Source of the DNA: Streptomyces sp. B21-083
GTDB taxonomy: Bacteria > Actinomycetota > Actinomycetes > Streptomycetales > Streptomycetaceae
Direction of reading: 5' to 3'
Assembly: GCF_036898825.1 (NCBI RefSeq)
Contig: NZ_JARUND010000001.1
Coordinates: forward strand, 2,480,001-2,544,000
DNA: 64,000 nt
Each line of letters starts with the position of its first letter. The stretch's first letter is position 1. The notes under the pieces are model-generated. The model searched no databases, was not told the DNA's origin, and was given only the letters and a program-made list of their open reading frames with translations. Shown here one piece after another: positions 26,421-35,545 of this stretch. Both the position numbers and the translations under genes were made by a program.

Positions 26421-27200
26421 GTGACCACCACCGCTGACAGTGCCACCATCACTGCCCAGGACCGTTCCCAGAGCCGACTCGAGCCGGTGCATGCGATGAA
26501 CGAAGCCACGAATCCTGAGGGGCCCAAGCGGTCCCTCCCTGGACGACCTCCAGGAATCCGAGCCGACAGCTCGGGCCTCACAGACCGGCAACGGCGCGTG
26601 ATCGAGGTCATCAGGGACTCCGTGCAACGACGCGGTTACCCGCCGTCGATGCGCGAGATCGGGCAGGCAGTCGGCCTTTCCAGCACCTCATCGGTCGCAC
26701 ACCAGCTCATGGCTCTGGAGCGCAAGGGATTCCTGCGCCGCGATCCGCATCGCCCGCGCGCCTATGAAGTACGGGGTTCCGACCAAGGGGCTTCCGTGCA
26801 GCCCACGGACACCACGGGCAAGCCCGCCGCGTCGTACGTGCCCCTTGTGGGCCGTATCGCCGCCGGCGGTCCCATCCTCGCCGAGGAATCGGTCGAGGAC
26901 GTGTTCCCCCTCCCCCGCCAACTGGTGGGTGACGGAGAGCTCTTCGTGCTGAAGGTCGTCGGTGACTCGATGATCGAGGCCGCGATCTGCGACGGCGACT
27001 GGGTCACGGTGCGCCGTCAACCGGTCGCCGAGAACGGCGACGTCGTGGCAGCGATGCTGGACGGCGAAGCCACCGTCAAGCGCTTCAAGCGCGAGGACGG
27101 CCATGTCTGGCTCCTCCCGCACAACTCCGCGTACCAGCCGATCCCCGGTGACGAGGCGACGATCCTCGGCAAGGTGGTGGCGGTTCTCCGCCGCCTGTGA
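26421..27200 (+). CDS. lexA: LexA, SOS-response repressor
   Basis: GTG at 26421, preceded by GAGAGGGG, gives 259 residues. A streptomycete N-terminal extension of about 50 residues precedes the winged helix ([40 protein letters not shown], 53-95). The S24 peptidase domain has the cleavage site Ala148-Gly149 in RIAAGGPI, catalytic Ser183 in GDSMIEA and Lys220 in EATVKRF. RecA-ssDNA triggers self-cleavage and derepression. Its own promoter and that of recA in this window carry SOS boxes. Divergent from nrdR and followed by a strong terminator. Confidence 0.97.
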   Translation: MTTTADSATITAQDRSQSRLEPVHAMNEATNPEGPKRSLPGRPPGIRADSSGLTDRQRRVIEVIRDSVQRRGYPPSMREIGQAVGLSSTSSVAHQLMALERKGFLRRDPHRPRAYEVRGSDQGASVQPTDTTGKPAASYVPLVGRIAAGGPILAEESVEDVFPLPRQLVGDGELFVLKVVGDSMIEAAICDGDWVTVRRQPVAENGDVVAAMLDGEATVKRFKREDGHVWLLPHNSAYQPIPGDEATILGKVVAVLRRL

Positions 27201-27244
27201 GAGAGGCTGGAGGCCGGGGTCGTACAAGACCCCGCCCCCTGACC

Positions 27245-27278
27245 GGGCCCCGGAACCCCTGCGCCGGTTCCGGGGCCC
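27245..27278 (+). terminator. lexA terminator hairpin
   Basis: GGGCCCCGGAACC (27245-27257) pairs with GGTTCCGGGGCCC (27266-27278) over an 8-nt loop. It begins 44 bp after the lexA stop; a T-containing TGTGTTGT follows. Confidence 0.8.
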
Positions 27279-27304
27279 TGTGTTGTCCGGGTATCCAGGT
27301 GCGT

Positions 27305-27346
27305 CACTGTGCCGGCCCCCGACCGAAGTCGGTGGCCGGCACAGTG
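27305..27346 (-). terminator. Terminator hairpin of the DinG-type helicase gene
   Basis: CACTGTGCCGGCC (27305-27317) pairs with GGCCGGCACAGTG (27334-27346); the loop itself folds (ACCG-AAGT-CGGT). It ends 5 bp from the helicase stop, with the lexA terminator back to back. Confidence 0.7.
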
Positions 27347-27350
27347 GTGT

Positions 27351-29366
27351 CTACGCCTCCTCCGCCTGCACGTCCTCTTCCACGGCCGGCTCGGTGGTCT
27401 CCGCCTGCTGTGCGACCGCGTCGATCGCGGCCAGCGAGCGCCGGACCACGTTGCGGTCGGTGGTGTACCAGAAGTCCGGCAGGGACGCCTTCAGGTAGCT
27501 CCCGTACCGCGCCGTGGCGAGACGCTGGTCCAGCACGGCGACCACACCACGGTCCCCCGTCGCCCGTACGAGGCGGCCGGCGCCCTGGGCCATGAGCAGG
27601 GCCGCGTGAGTGGCGGCGACGGCCATGAAGCCGTTGCCCCCGGCGTCCTCGACGGCCTTCTGGCGGGCGCTCATCAGCGGGTCGTCCGGGCGCGGGAACG
27701 GGATCTTGTCCATGACGACGAGCTGGCAGCTGGCGCCCGGTACGTCGACGCCCTGCCAGAGCGACAGCGTGCCGAACAGACAGGTCCGCGGATCGGCCGC
27801 GAAGTTCTTGATCAGCTCGCCGAGCGTCTCCTCGCCCTGCAGGAGGATCGGGAACTCCGGGATACGCGAACGCAGTTCCTCGGCGGCGAGCTGGGCCGCC
27901 CGCATCGAGGAGAACAGACCGAGCGTGCGCCCGCCCGCCGCCTGGATCAGCTCCGTGAGCTCGTCGAGCATGTCACCGCGGTCGCCGTCGCGCGCGGGGC
28001 GCGACAGGTGCTTGGCGACGTACAGGATGCCCTGCTTCGGATAGTCGAACGGCGAGCCGACGTCGACGCCCTTCCATTGGGGGAGATCGTCGCCCGCCGT
28101 GCCCTCCGGGGCGAGGCCCAGGGAGGCGCCGACGCCGTTGAAGTCGCCGCCCAGCTTCAGCGTCGCCGAGGTCAGGACCACGGATCGGTCCGTGAAGAGC
28201 TTCTCCCTGAGGAGGCCCGAAACCGACATCGGGGCGACACGCAGGGAGGCGCCGAAGCGGTCGTGCCGCTCGTACCAGACGACGTCCCACTCGGAGCCGT
28301 TCGCGATCCGCTCCGCGACGTCATGGACGCTTTCCACCGAGGCCAGCGCCTGTTTGCGGACCGCGTCCTCGTCCTGGACCGACTTGTCACGGGTCGCGCC
28401 GATGCCGGAGATCACCGTGCGGGCGGCGTCCCTCAGTGCCATCAGCGCGTACCCGAGGTCTTCCGGGACTTCCTCCAGGCGGCCCGGCAGGGCCAGCTCC
28501 ATCACCCGCTCGAAGCCCTCCGCCGCGGTCTGGAGCTGGTCGGCGGCCTTCTCGTTGACGAGCTTCGCCGCCCGGCGCACGGCACGGTTGACCTGGCCGG
28601 GAGTGAGCTCCCCGGTGGCCACTCCGGTGACCCGTGAGACCAGTTCGTGCGCCTCGTCGACGATCAGCACCTCGTGCGGCGGGAGGACGGGCGCGCCCTC
28701 GATGGCGTCGATCGCGAGCAGCGCGTGGTTCGTGACGATCACCTCCGCGAGCTTCGCCCGCTCGCGGGCCATCTCGGCGAAGCACTCGGCTCCGTACGCG
28801 CACTTCGAGGCGCCCAGGCACTCTCGGGAGGAGACGGAGACCTGCGCCCAGGCCCGGTCGGAGACGCCGGGGGTGAGGCCGTCACGGTCGCCGGTCTCGG
28901 TCTCGTCGGACCATTCGCGCAGGCGCAGCAGGTCCTGGCCCAGCTTGCTGGTGGGTGCCGCGGCCTCGAACTGGTCGAAGAGCCCCTCGTCCTCGTCCTG
29001 CGGTACGCCCTCGTGGAGGCGGTGCAGGCACAGATAGTTCGATCTGCCTTTGAGCATCGCGAACTCGGGGCGGCGGCGCAGCACAGGGTGCAGGGCGTCG
29101 ACCGTGCGGGGCAGGTCGCGCTCCACCAGCTGTCGCTGCAGCGCGAGGGTCGCGGTCGCGACGACGACCCGCTCGCCGTGCGCGAGCGCGGGTACGAGGT
29201 AGCCGAGCGACTTTCCGGTGCCGGTGCCTGCCTGGACCAGCAGATGGGAACCGTCGTCGATCGCCTCCGCGACGGCTTCGGCCATGGTCACCTGGCCGGG
29301 GCGCTCCGTACCGCCGACAGCGGTGACGGCAGCATGCAGGAGTTCGGGGAGTGAGGGCTTCGTCAT
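27351..29366 (-). CDS. DinG/XPD-like ATP-dependent DNA helicase
   Basis: This 671-residue superfamily 2 protein has Walker A VQAGTGTGKSLGY near residue 47, DEAH in VLIVDEAHEL near 240, SATLKLGG near 405 and motif VI-like QGAGRLVRATGDRG near 600. Four Cys in NYLC, SRECLGASKC and ECF (about 110-205) fit the 4Fe-4S cluster of DinG/XPD helicases. It should unwind DNA 5'-3' and resolve R-loops or forked structures. ATG at 29366. It converges on lexA, but no SOS box is visible at its own start, so LexA control is not shown. The C-terminus is acidic. Confidence 0.92.
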   Translation of the reverse strand: MTKPSLPELLHAAVTAVGGTERPGQVTMAEAVAEAIDDGSHLLVQAGTGTGKSLGYLVPALAHGERVVVATATLALQRQLVERDLPRTVDALHPVLRRRPEFAMLKGRSNYLCLHRLHEGVPQDEDEGLFDQFEAAAPTSKLGQDLLRLREWSDETETGDRDGLTPGVSDRAWAQVSVSSRECLGASKCAYGAECFAEMARERAKLAEVIVTNHALLAIDAIEGAPVLPPHEVLIVDEAHELVSRVTGVATGELTPGQVNRAVRRAAKLVNEKAADQLQTAAEGFERVMELALPGRLEEVPEDLGYALMALRDAARTVISGIGATRDKSVQDEDAVRKQALASVESVHDVAERIANGSEWDVVWYERHDRFGASLRVAPMSVSGLLREKLFTDRSVVLTSATLKLGGDFNGVGASLGLAPEGTAGDDLPQWKGVDVGSPFDYPKQGILYVAKHLSRPARDGDRGDMLDELTELIQAAGGRTLGLFSSMRAAQLAAEELRSRIPEFPILLQGEETLGELIKNFAADPRTCLFGTLSLWQGVDVPGASCQLVVMDKIPFPRPDDPLMSARQKAVEDAGGNGFMAVAATHAALLMAQGAGRLVRATGDRGVVAVLDQRLATARYGSYLKASLPDFWYTTDRNVVRRSLAAIDAVAQQAETTEPAVEEDVQAEEA

Positions 29367-29450
29367 AGCGCGACCACCCTACGGGGCGGCACTGACAATC
29401 GGGTGATCAAGGCGGGAGCGCGCGGTGGGGCAGTGTGCGGCGCAGGGGGT

Positions 29451-30185
29451 CTACAGCGCATCGCGCAGGCCCCGGTCCCGGATCATGAGGGCGGCCCGCT
29501 TGGCGGGCAGGTCGACCTCGGCGGAGAACCGGAAACCGGCCCTCAGAAAGGCCGATACGCAGGGGGTGTTGCGCAGGTCGGGTTCCGCGACGACGCGCCC
29601 GCAGCGGGGACGGTTGTCGAGTACGAGGTCGGCGACGGCTCTGAGCAGGACACTGCCCAGTCCACGCCCGCGATCGGCGACGCCGCCGAGCAGGAGGTGC
29701 ACCCCGGTGTCGTGGGGACGGGCGGGATAGTGCCGGGCCAAGGGGTCGAGGTCGGCGCGGTAGATCTCCCAGTAGCTCATCGGAGTGCCCTCCAGCACGC
29801 CGAGACAGGGGACGCTGCGTCCGTCCCCGTCGAGCTGGGACCGCAGATGGGCCTCGGTCACGCGTTCGGTCCCGGCGAGTTCCCAGAAGGTGGCGACGGT
29901 GGGGTCGTTTATCCAGCGCCCGACGAGAGGGAGATCGCGCTCGACCCGTACGGGGAGGAGACGGAACGAGCCCGCGGGCGTGCTCCTCGGCCCCCATTCC
30001 CCGATGCGGTCGAGAAGGTCGTCGTCGTCCGGGGGAACGGTGACCGCGGCATTGCCGGCGCCTGCGTACAGCGCGAGGAACTCGTCGGGCAGACGCAGCT
30101 CCAGCGTGTCCTCGTTGTCGCTCTCGGCGGTCGAGGTGGTTCGGCGGTCGGTACGGGCGTCGGTGCGCGCGTCAGCAGCAGGCAC
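29451..30185 (-). CDS. GNAT acyltransferase of a siderophore cluster (IucB/AlcB-like)
   Basis: The protein has 244 residues from GTG 30185 with GAGAGGAG just upstream. After an acidic N-terminus, the conserved part matches siderophore hydroxylamine acyltransferases: GRWINDPTVATFWELAG, PCLGVLEGTPMSYWEIYRAD, HDTGVHLLLGG, ADRGRGLGSVLL (acetyl-CoA binding) and RVVAEPDLRNTPCVSAFLRA. Such enzymes acylate an N-hydroxylated or free amine before synthetase condensation. Third gene of the aminotransferase-synthetase-acyltransferase set, 86 bp after the synthetase stop. Confidence 0.88.
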   Translation of the reverse strand: MPAADARTDARTDRRTTSTAESDNEDTLELRLPDEFLALYAGAGNAAVTVPPDDDDLLDRIGEWGPRSTPAGSFRLLPVRVERDLPLVGRWINDPTVATFWELAGTERVTEAHLRSQLDGDGRSVPCLGVLEGTPMSYWEIYRADLDPLARHYPARPHDTGVHLLLGGVADRGRGLGSVLLRAVADLVLDNRPRCGRVVAEPDLRNTPCVSAFLRAGFRFSAEVDLPAKRAALMIRDRGLRDAL

Positions 30186-30270
30186 GGGACGCTCCTCTCA
30201 GGAGACGGGGTGTGTGTCGGTGTTCCTCGGGGGTGAAAGGGAGTCGGTGTCGTCACTGATGTCGGGGAGA

Positions 30271-32292
30271 TCAGGGACGAAGGGGGTTGGCGATGGTGAC
30301 GTAGACGGACTGGGTGTCGACCGGGCCCACCAGCTCGTCGAGGCCGTGGAGCCGGGTGAGCAGGTTGGCCTTGCAGCGCAGGACGGGTGACTCGAGCAGA
30401 CGGCCGGGCAGGGTCGTACGCAGTCGGGCGGGACCGGAGGCCACGTCACCGAGGAAGCGTCGGAAGGCGGCGAGCAGCAGCTGTTCGTCGGCGAGTCGCT
30501 GGGAGCCGAAAGCGCCGATGAGGCCCAGTACGTTGTTGATGCCGAGGTAGTAGGCGAAGCGTTCGTCGGTGACCTCGTCGGAGACGAACGTGTCGCTCTG
30601 TTCGCCGATGCCCGGCAGCCGGGCGTCGAGTTCGCCGCGCCGGGACTCGCGGAAGTAGTACCCCTGGTTGTCGCGGTAGCGGCCTCCCCTGGGCCAGCCG
30701 TCGCCGTCCAGCAGGAGCAGGGTGTTCTGCTGGTGGGCCTCCAGGGCGATGCCTGCCTCGCTGTCCAGCCAGAGCACGGGCCGGACGACCTGTTCCAGGT
30801 AGCGCAGGAACCACTCGGTGGCGACGGCGCCTCGGGGGCGGCCCGTTTTTCCGGCGAGTCGGGTGACGACCTCGGCCAGCCGGGACCGCGGGAGCGGGCC
30901 GGCCGACCGCCGGTCGGCCGCGCTGCCCAGGTGGGCGTGGGGCCGGGGCGACACGAGACCGGCGATGCAGGACACGTCGTCCGCCGGGTGGAACGGGTTG
31001 TGCCGGATCATCACGTCCAGGCCGGGGACCGGGCTGCCGTCCGGGTCGTCGACGGCCAGCCACGCCGGATCGCGGACGATGTCGAAGCCCGGGTGCGTGG
31101 ACTGCCACTGCTTGGCCAGTCCGCCGCGCAGCAGCCGGTGGACCTCGACGCCCCGGTGGAGTTCCTTGCGGAGGTTCTCGCGTCGCGAGTTGGTGATGCG
31201 CAGTCCCAGCGAGAGCTTCAGCATCGCGGGGGCGCCCGAGCGGTGGACCGTGCGCACGGAGGAGGTGGGGTACCAGGGGGAGCCGTGAGTGCAGAGGTCG
31301 CGGAGCAGCCCAGCTTCGAACAGGGCCGCGATCTGCGGGCGGTGCCTGCTCTCGCGGATCTGCCAGGGGTGCAGAGGGAGAGCCGCGTAGCCGTCGGGCA
31401 GGGGCAGAGCGGCGCCGATGAGCTGCGCGGTGAGCTGCTCGGCGCGGATGGGGCGGCCACGCTCGGTCCACGCGGAGTCCGTGGCGAGGACGGAGGGGGC
31501 CACCGCCAGCCAGTGCAGGGGGAAGGAGCCGCGCAACTCGGGTGAGTAGAGCCGGGCTTCGGCTTCGGCGAGCCCTTCGCGGCTCTTCGGGGTCGGATGC
31601 ATCGGGTGGCCGAGCAGCAGTGCCTGTTCGGCGGCGAGAAAGAGGTCGGGGCCGTCGGCGGGCTGTGCACGACGGTCGCTGATGAAGGTGGCGGTCCGTC
31701 GGACCGAGTCGGCGACCCGCGCGACCAGGTCGACGGCGTCGGGGGGCAGGACGGAGGGGCCAGGAGGTGCCGGGGTGGGAGTTTCGGCGGAGGCCTCGAC
31801 GGCCGCTGACGTGCCGCCCGCGTGGGCCGGGGGTGCCTCGGTCGCCGGGTCGGCGCCGGTCCCGACCGGCTGTGGGCCGTCGTACGCCTCTCTCGCGAGC
31901 AACGTCGCGACGGTGACCGCGTCCGCCGCCGGTGCTCCTGCGGGGGCGTCGGCCAGGTGAGGGAGGCCGAAGCGGTGCCAGCCGGTCGGGGACCAGTAGT
32001 GGACCGGGGCCAGCAGGGCGGTGCCGCTGGTGGGGAGGGGGATGCGGAGGGTGCCGTCTTCGGGGGCGGTGAGGTCGTTCTCCCGTACCCAGCAGCGCAG
32101 CAGGTTCTCGGTGGCGGCGGCCTGGGCCGCGGTGTGGGGGTCCAGATGCTCCAGGAGGTCGGCCGTGGCACCGCGCGCCCACTCGGCGCCGCCGGCCGTT
32201 CCCTTCTGCCGGGGCACCGTCTCCCGCGCGAGCCCGGGACCGCGCGCGGGGACGGTGTGGGAACGGCCTTCGGGTACGGGGGTGCTGTTCAA
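30271..32292 (-). CDS. IucA/IucC-family NRPS-independent siderophore synthetase
   Basis: The NIS synthetase core is complete: GHPMHPTPKSREGL, LPLHPWQIRES, GSPWYPTSSVRTVH, LKLSLGLRITNSRRENL, the C-terminal ferric-reductase-like part EAHQQNTLLLLDGDGWPRGG and RDNQGYYF. It adenylates a carboxylate (often citrate) and condenses it with an amine or alcohol. Start: TTG 32292 has GAGGA 6 nt upstream and gives 673 residues. A GTG at 32418 would overlap the aminotransferase by 29 bp and lacks a ribosome site. An Ala/Pro/Thr-rich insert (about 145-190) is unusual. Same strand as the other cluster genes. Confidence 0.9.
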   Translation of the reverse strand: MNSTPVPEGRSHTVPARGPGLARETVPRQKGTAGGAEWARGATADLLEHLDPHTAAQAAATENLLRCWVRENDLTAPEDGTLRIPLPTSGTALLAPVHYWSPTGWHRFGLPHLADAPAGAPAADAVTVATLLAREAYDGPQPVGTGADPATEAPPAHAGGTSAAVEASAETPTPAPPGPSVLPPDAVDLVARVADSVRRTATFISDRRAQPADGPDLFLAAEQALLLGHPMHPTPKSREGLAEAEARLYSPELRGSFPLHWLAVAPSVLATDSAWTERGRPIRAEQLTAQLIGAALPLPDGYAALPLHPWQIRESRHRPQIAALFEAGLLRDLCTHGSPWYPTSSVRTVHRSGAPAMLKLSLGLRITNSRRENLRKELHRGVEVHRLLRGGLAKQWQSTHPGFDIVRDPAWLAVDDPDGSPVPGLDVMIRHNPFHPADDVSCIAGLVSPRPHAHLGSAADRRSAGPLPRSRLAEVVTRLAGKTGRPRGAVATEWFLRYLEQVVRPVLWLDSEAGIALEAHQQNTLLLLDGDGWPRGGRYRDNQGYYFRESRRGELDARLPGIGEQSDTFVSDEVTDERFAYYLGINNVLGLIGAFGSQRLADEQLLLAAFRRFLGDVASGPARLRTTLPGRLLESPVLRCKANLLTRLHGLDELVGPVDTQSVYVTIANPLRP

Positions 32293-32389
32293 GACCAGTC
32301 CTCGGGAGATTGCTCGAGTGCGCGTGCGGGGGGATGCGAACCGGGGTGGTAGGGGTTCAGGGGTGGTACTGGCGGGCGTTTGGGCCTGG

Positions 32390-33844
32390 CTAGCCCGCTC
32401 GCTCGGAGTGACCGGCACGGGGGCGGCCGAGGTGGGTGTGGCCGCGAGACACCGCTGCCACGGCGTCGGCCAGTCGGTCGAGTACGGCGACGGCCTGTTC
32501 GTCGCTGATGGTCAATGGCGGCAGCAGGCGGACGACGCTCGCCCGACGTCCGCCGAGTTCGACGATCAGGCCGCGGCGCAGGCACTCCCGCTGTACGGCG
32601 ACGGCCAGTTCGGGCGCTGCCGGCCGCGGCCCGCCGTCGGCCGGCCCGGGGAAGACGTCCGGATCGGCGTCCCGGTATCCGTCGGCGGAGTCCTCGGCGG
32701 CCCCTGGCCCGCGCTCCGCCCCCGGCTCGACCAGTTCGACCCCGATCATCAGCCCCCGTCCGCGTACGTCGCCGATGATCGGGAACTCCGCAGCCAGCTG
32801 CCGGAGTTGGGTGAGCATGCGGGCGCCCAGGGTGGCCGCGCGTTCGGCGAGGCCGTGCTCGCGGACGTAGGCCAGAGTGGCCGTGCCGGCTGCCATGGCG
32901 AGTTGGTTGCCGCGGAACGTGCCGGCGTGGGCGCCGGGTTCCCAGACGTCGAGGTCGTCGCGGTAGACCACGACGGCCAGCGGCAGGCTGCCGCCGATCG
33001 CCTTGGACAGCACCATCACGTCGGGGGTGACCCCGCTGTGCTCCACCGCCCAGAACCTGCCGGTACGGCCGACGCCGGTCTGGATCTCGTCGGCGATCAG
33101 CGGGATCGAGCGGGATTCGGTGATCCGTCGCATACGCCGCATCCAGGGGTCCGGCGCCGGAATCACCCCGCCCTCGCCCTGGACGGGTTCGAGGATCATG
33201 CCCGCGGGCAACGGCACGCCCGACTTGGAGTCGTCGAGGACGGACTCCGTCCAGCGGGCGGCGAGTTCGGCGCCCCGGTCACCGCCCATCCCGAAGGGGC
33301 AGCGGTAGTCCTGGGGGAAGGGCAGCCGGGCGACCTGCAGGTCGGTCGCGTGGCCGGAGGCGCCGAGCGAACCGGCGGTCATGCCGTGATAGGCGCCGGT
33401 GAAGGCGAGCATGCCGGTGCGGCCGGTCGCGGCGCGCACGAGCTTGAACGCGGCCTCCACCGCGTCCGTCCCGGCCGGTCCGCAGAACTGCACGCGCGCG
33501 TGGTCGGCGAGTCCGGGCGGCAGGGTACGGAACAGTTCCGTGGTGAAGGCGTCCTTGACGGGGGTCGCCAGATCGAGGACGTGCAGCGGCGCCCCCGAGT
33601 CGAGGACCTTGCGGATCGCCTCCAGCACGACGGGGTGGTTGTGGCCCAGGGCCAATGTCCCCGCGCCCGAGAGGCAGTCGAGGTAGCGGCGGCCGTCGGC
33701 GCCCTCGATCGTCAGCCCCCGGGCCCGTACGGGCACGATCGGCAGGGCGCGCGCGTAGGTGCGTGCCGCCGATTCACGCGCCGACTGGCGCCGCAGAATC
33801 CCCTCGTGCGCCCCACGCGCGCCCGTGTGCTCCCCCGTCTCCAT
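32390..33844 (-). CDS. Diaminobutyrate-2-oxoglutarate-type class III aminotransferase
   Basis: This PLP-dependent aminotransferase has GRRYLDCLSGAGTLALGHNH near 55, HVLDLATPVKDAF, GPAGTDAVEAAFKLVRAATG, GAYHGMTAGSLGASG, LILADE-type IPLIADEIQTGVGRTG and the Schiff-base Lys in VLSKAIGGSLPLAVVV. The sequence is closest to the diaminobutyrate branch, which makes L-2,4-diaminobutyrate, a building block of 1,3-diaminopropane siderophores and ectoine. An insert of about 40 residues (ERGPGAAEDSADGYRDADPD) breaks the C-terminal part. ATG 33844 (484 residues) has GGGAG upstream; starts up to 33904 are possible. First gene of the cluster. Confidence 0.87.
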   Translation of the reverse strand: METGEHTGARGAHEGILRRQSARESAARTYARALPIVPVRARGLTIEGADGRRYLDCLSGAGTLALGHNHPVVLEAIRKVLDSGAPLHVLDLATPVKDAFTTELFRTLPPGLADHARVQFCGPAGTDAVEAAFKLVRAATGRTGMLAFTGAYHGMTAGSLGASGHATDLQVARLPFPQDYRCPFGMGGDRGAELAARWTESVLDDSKSGVPLPAGMILEPVQGEGGVIPAPDPWMRRMRRITESRSIPLIADEIQTGVGRTGRFWAVEHSGVTPDVMVLSKAIGGSLPLAVVVYRDDLDVWEPGAHAGTFRGNQLAMAAGTATLAYVREHGLAERAATLGARMLTQLRQLAAEFPIIGDVRGRGLMIGVELVEPGAERGPGAAEDSADGYRDADPDVFPGPADGGPRPAAPELAVAVQRECLRRGLIVELGGRRASVVRLLPPLTISDEQAVAVLDRLADAVAAVSRGHTHLGRPRAGHSERAG

Positions 33845-34191
33845 GGACTCCCGCAACTCCAACGCCCCAACTCCCCGCTGCTCTGCCACCCCGCCAACCG
33901 CCAACTCGGCGATACACCGCTCCCGTTATCAACACCCGGTACACCCCAGGAGTCACGGGTCACCTCAAGATCCTTACTGCGGTGGTGCCTTCGCCTCAGC
34001 ACGACGGACCCGGCACTCCGGGAACAGCCGTGCCAAGGCGTCACACCGGCGAGCCGGGGGACGATCCGCAGATCAGGCGGCCCGTAGCGAAACCGTTGCC
34101 GTTCTCTCGGATGTCCCCCGCGGCGACCGCATAGTGTGTGATGCCGTGCGGGGACAGCACACGGTTGGACCACGCCAGGGGGAGTCAGATC
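33845..34191. other. Divergent promoter region of the siderophore set and the protease
   Basis: These 347 bp separate divergent genes. I looked for an iron box (TTAGGTTAGGCTAACCTAA-like) and do not see one. TAGTGT at about 34132 is a possible -10 for the protease. Confidence 0.4.
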
Positions 34192-35436
34192 ATGCGACGC
34201 ATACGCCCACCTTTCATCGCCCGCCACGGGAACGGTGGGCGCCGCAGAACCTCCCCCGCGCCGGCCGCCGTCGGCCTCGCTCTGGCGCTCGCGCTCACCG
34301 CCACCGCCTGCGGCTCCGATTCCGGGAGCTCCGACGCGAGTGGGGAGGCCTCCTCCTCCGCGGTCGACGACGGTGCCGGTGCCGGTTCCGGGAAGATCAC
34401 GATCCCGGACGGGCTCAGGGACAAACTCAAAAAGCACGGGATCGACATCGACAAGTGGAAGAACGGCGCCTGGAAGAACTGGGACAGGGACGAATGGCTG
34501 CGCGAGGCCGAGGACTACGTCAATCCCATCATCGAGGGTCTGTGGAACACGGCCCGGATGCGCGGCGCCGACGACCCTGAGAAGAGCGTCGACGCGAACG
34601 ACCTCTCTGGCGACCAGGGCGTCACCGACCCGACGCCGACTGCGGTGGACGCCAAGGCCGTGCCGCCCGCCTACCACGCCAACGTGCCCGAGGCGGGCAA
34701 GGTGTTCTTCGACGCCCCTGAAGGCACGATGGTCTGTTCGGCGACCGTGGTGGAGGACCCCGCTCACCCCGGGAAGTCGAACCTCGTCTGGACGGCCGGT
34801 CACTGCGTGCACGCGGGCAGGAAGGGCGGCTGGTACCGCAACCTCGCCTTCGTGCCGTCGTACAACAACGCGGGCAGATCGAGCGCCGAGGTGGAGAACA
34901 CCCCCCGCGCGCAGATCGCTCCCTACGGCGTCTGGTGGGCCGACTGGGCACAGACCTCGGACCAGTGGATCGGGCAGGGCGGTTCGACGGGCGGCGACGG
35001 AGCACCGTACGACTTCGCGGTCATCCATGTGACGCCGGAGAAGGGCGGCAGCGGCAAGTCGCTGGAGGAGACGGTCGGTTCGGCCCTCCCGGTGGACTTC
35101 GGCGCGCCCGCCGTCTCGCAGTTGGACAGCATCACGGCGACCGGGTACCCGGCGGCGGCCCCGTTCGACGGCGAGACGATGTACCAGTGCCAGGACAGGC
35201 CGGGACGCCTGTCGATCGTCAGGTCGGATCCGACGATGTACCGGATCGGCTGCACCATGACCGGCGGTTCCTCCGGCGGCGGCTGGGTCGCCACGGGCTC
35301 GGACGGCAACCCGGCCCTTGTCTCCAACACCTCGATCGGCCCGGTGAAATCAGGCTGGCTGGCGGGCCCGCGCCTGGGCAAGGTCGCCAAGGGCGTGTAC
35401 GACAAGGTGAGCGCCAAGTTCGCCGGTCAGCAGTGA
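34192..35436 (+). CDS. Lipoprotein trypsin-like serine peptidase
   Basis: ATG at 34192 follows AGGGGGAG and gives 414 residues. A basic N-region, hydrophobic stretch and lipobox TATAC (Cys40) mark an exported lipoprotein. An acidic linker and a Trp-rich helical segment (KWKNGAWKNWDRDEWLRE, about 88-104) precede the chymotrypsin-fold domain. The catalytic triad is visible: His204 in WTAGHC, Asp274 in PYDFAVI and Ser361 in GSSGG. Possible disulfides: C182-C205 and C333-C354. Acts outside the membrane. The unusual Trp/Lys/Asp segment may contact cell wall or membrane (inference). Ends in a classic terminator. Confidence 0.85.
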   Translation: MRRIRPPFIARHGNGGRRRTSPAPAAVGLALALALTATACGSDSGSSDASGEASSSAVDDGAGAGSGKITIPDGLRDKLKKHGIDIDKWKNGAWKNWDRDEWLREAEDYVNPIIEGLWNTARMRGADDPEKSVDANDLSGDQGVTDPTPTAVDAKAVPPAYHANVPEAGKVFFDAPEGTMVCSATVVEDPAHPGKSNLVWTAGHCVHAGRKGGWYRNLAFVPSYNNAGRSSAEVENTPRAQIAPYGVWWADWAQTSDQWIGQGGSTGGDGAPYDFAVIHVTPEKGGSGKSLEETVGSALPVDFGAPAVSQLDSITATGYPAAAPFDGETMYQCQDRPGRLSIVRSDPTMYRIGCTMTGGSSGGGWVATGSDGNPALVSNTSIGPVKSGWLAGPRLGKVAKGVYDKVSAKFAGQQ

Positions 35437-35438
35437 GG

Positions 35439-35475
35439 GTGGCCCCCCATGCCTTCGGCATGGGGGGCCACTTTT
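35439..35475 (+). terminator. Rho-independent terminator
   Basis: Arms GTGGCCCCCCATGCC (35439-35453) and GGCATGGGGGGCCAC (35457-35471) pair perfectly; the TTC loop can rearrange to C(UUCG)G. TTTT follows at 35472-35475, immediately after the protease stop. Confidence 0.9.
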
Positions 35476-35545
35476 CCAGGGGCGCGAGGAACTGCGCGAC
35501 CAGCCGCATCGCACCCGCAGACAACGACGCACCGCCCGGCGGAGC

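Noticed and set aside
29367..29450. SOS box upstream of the DinG-type helicase
   Set aside because: No CGAAC-N4-GTTYG match within reach of the ATG at 29366.
32021..34087. Plus-strand open frame of 688 codons opposite the siderophore genes
   Set aside because: Shadow of the aminotransferase; no recognisable domain.
33845..34191. Iron box for the siderophore set
   Set aside because: No TTAGG/CCTAA palindrome in the divergent region.
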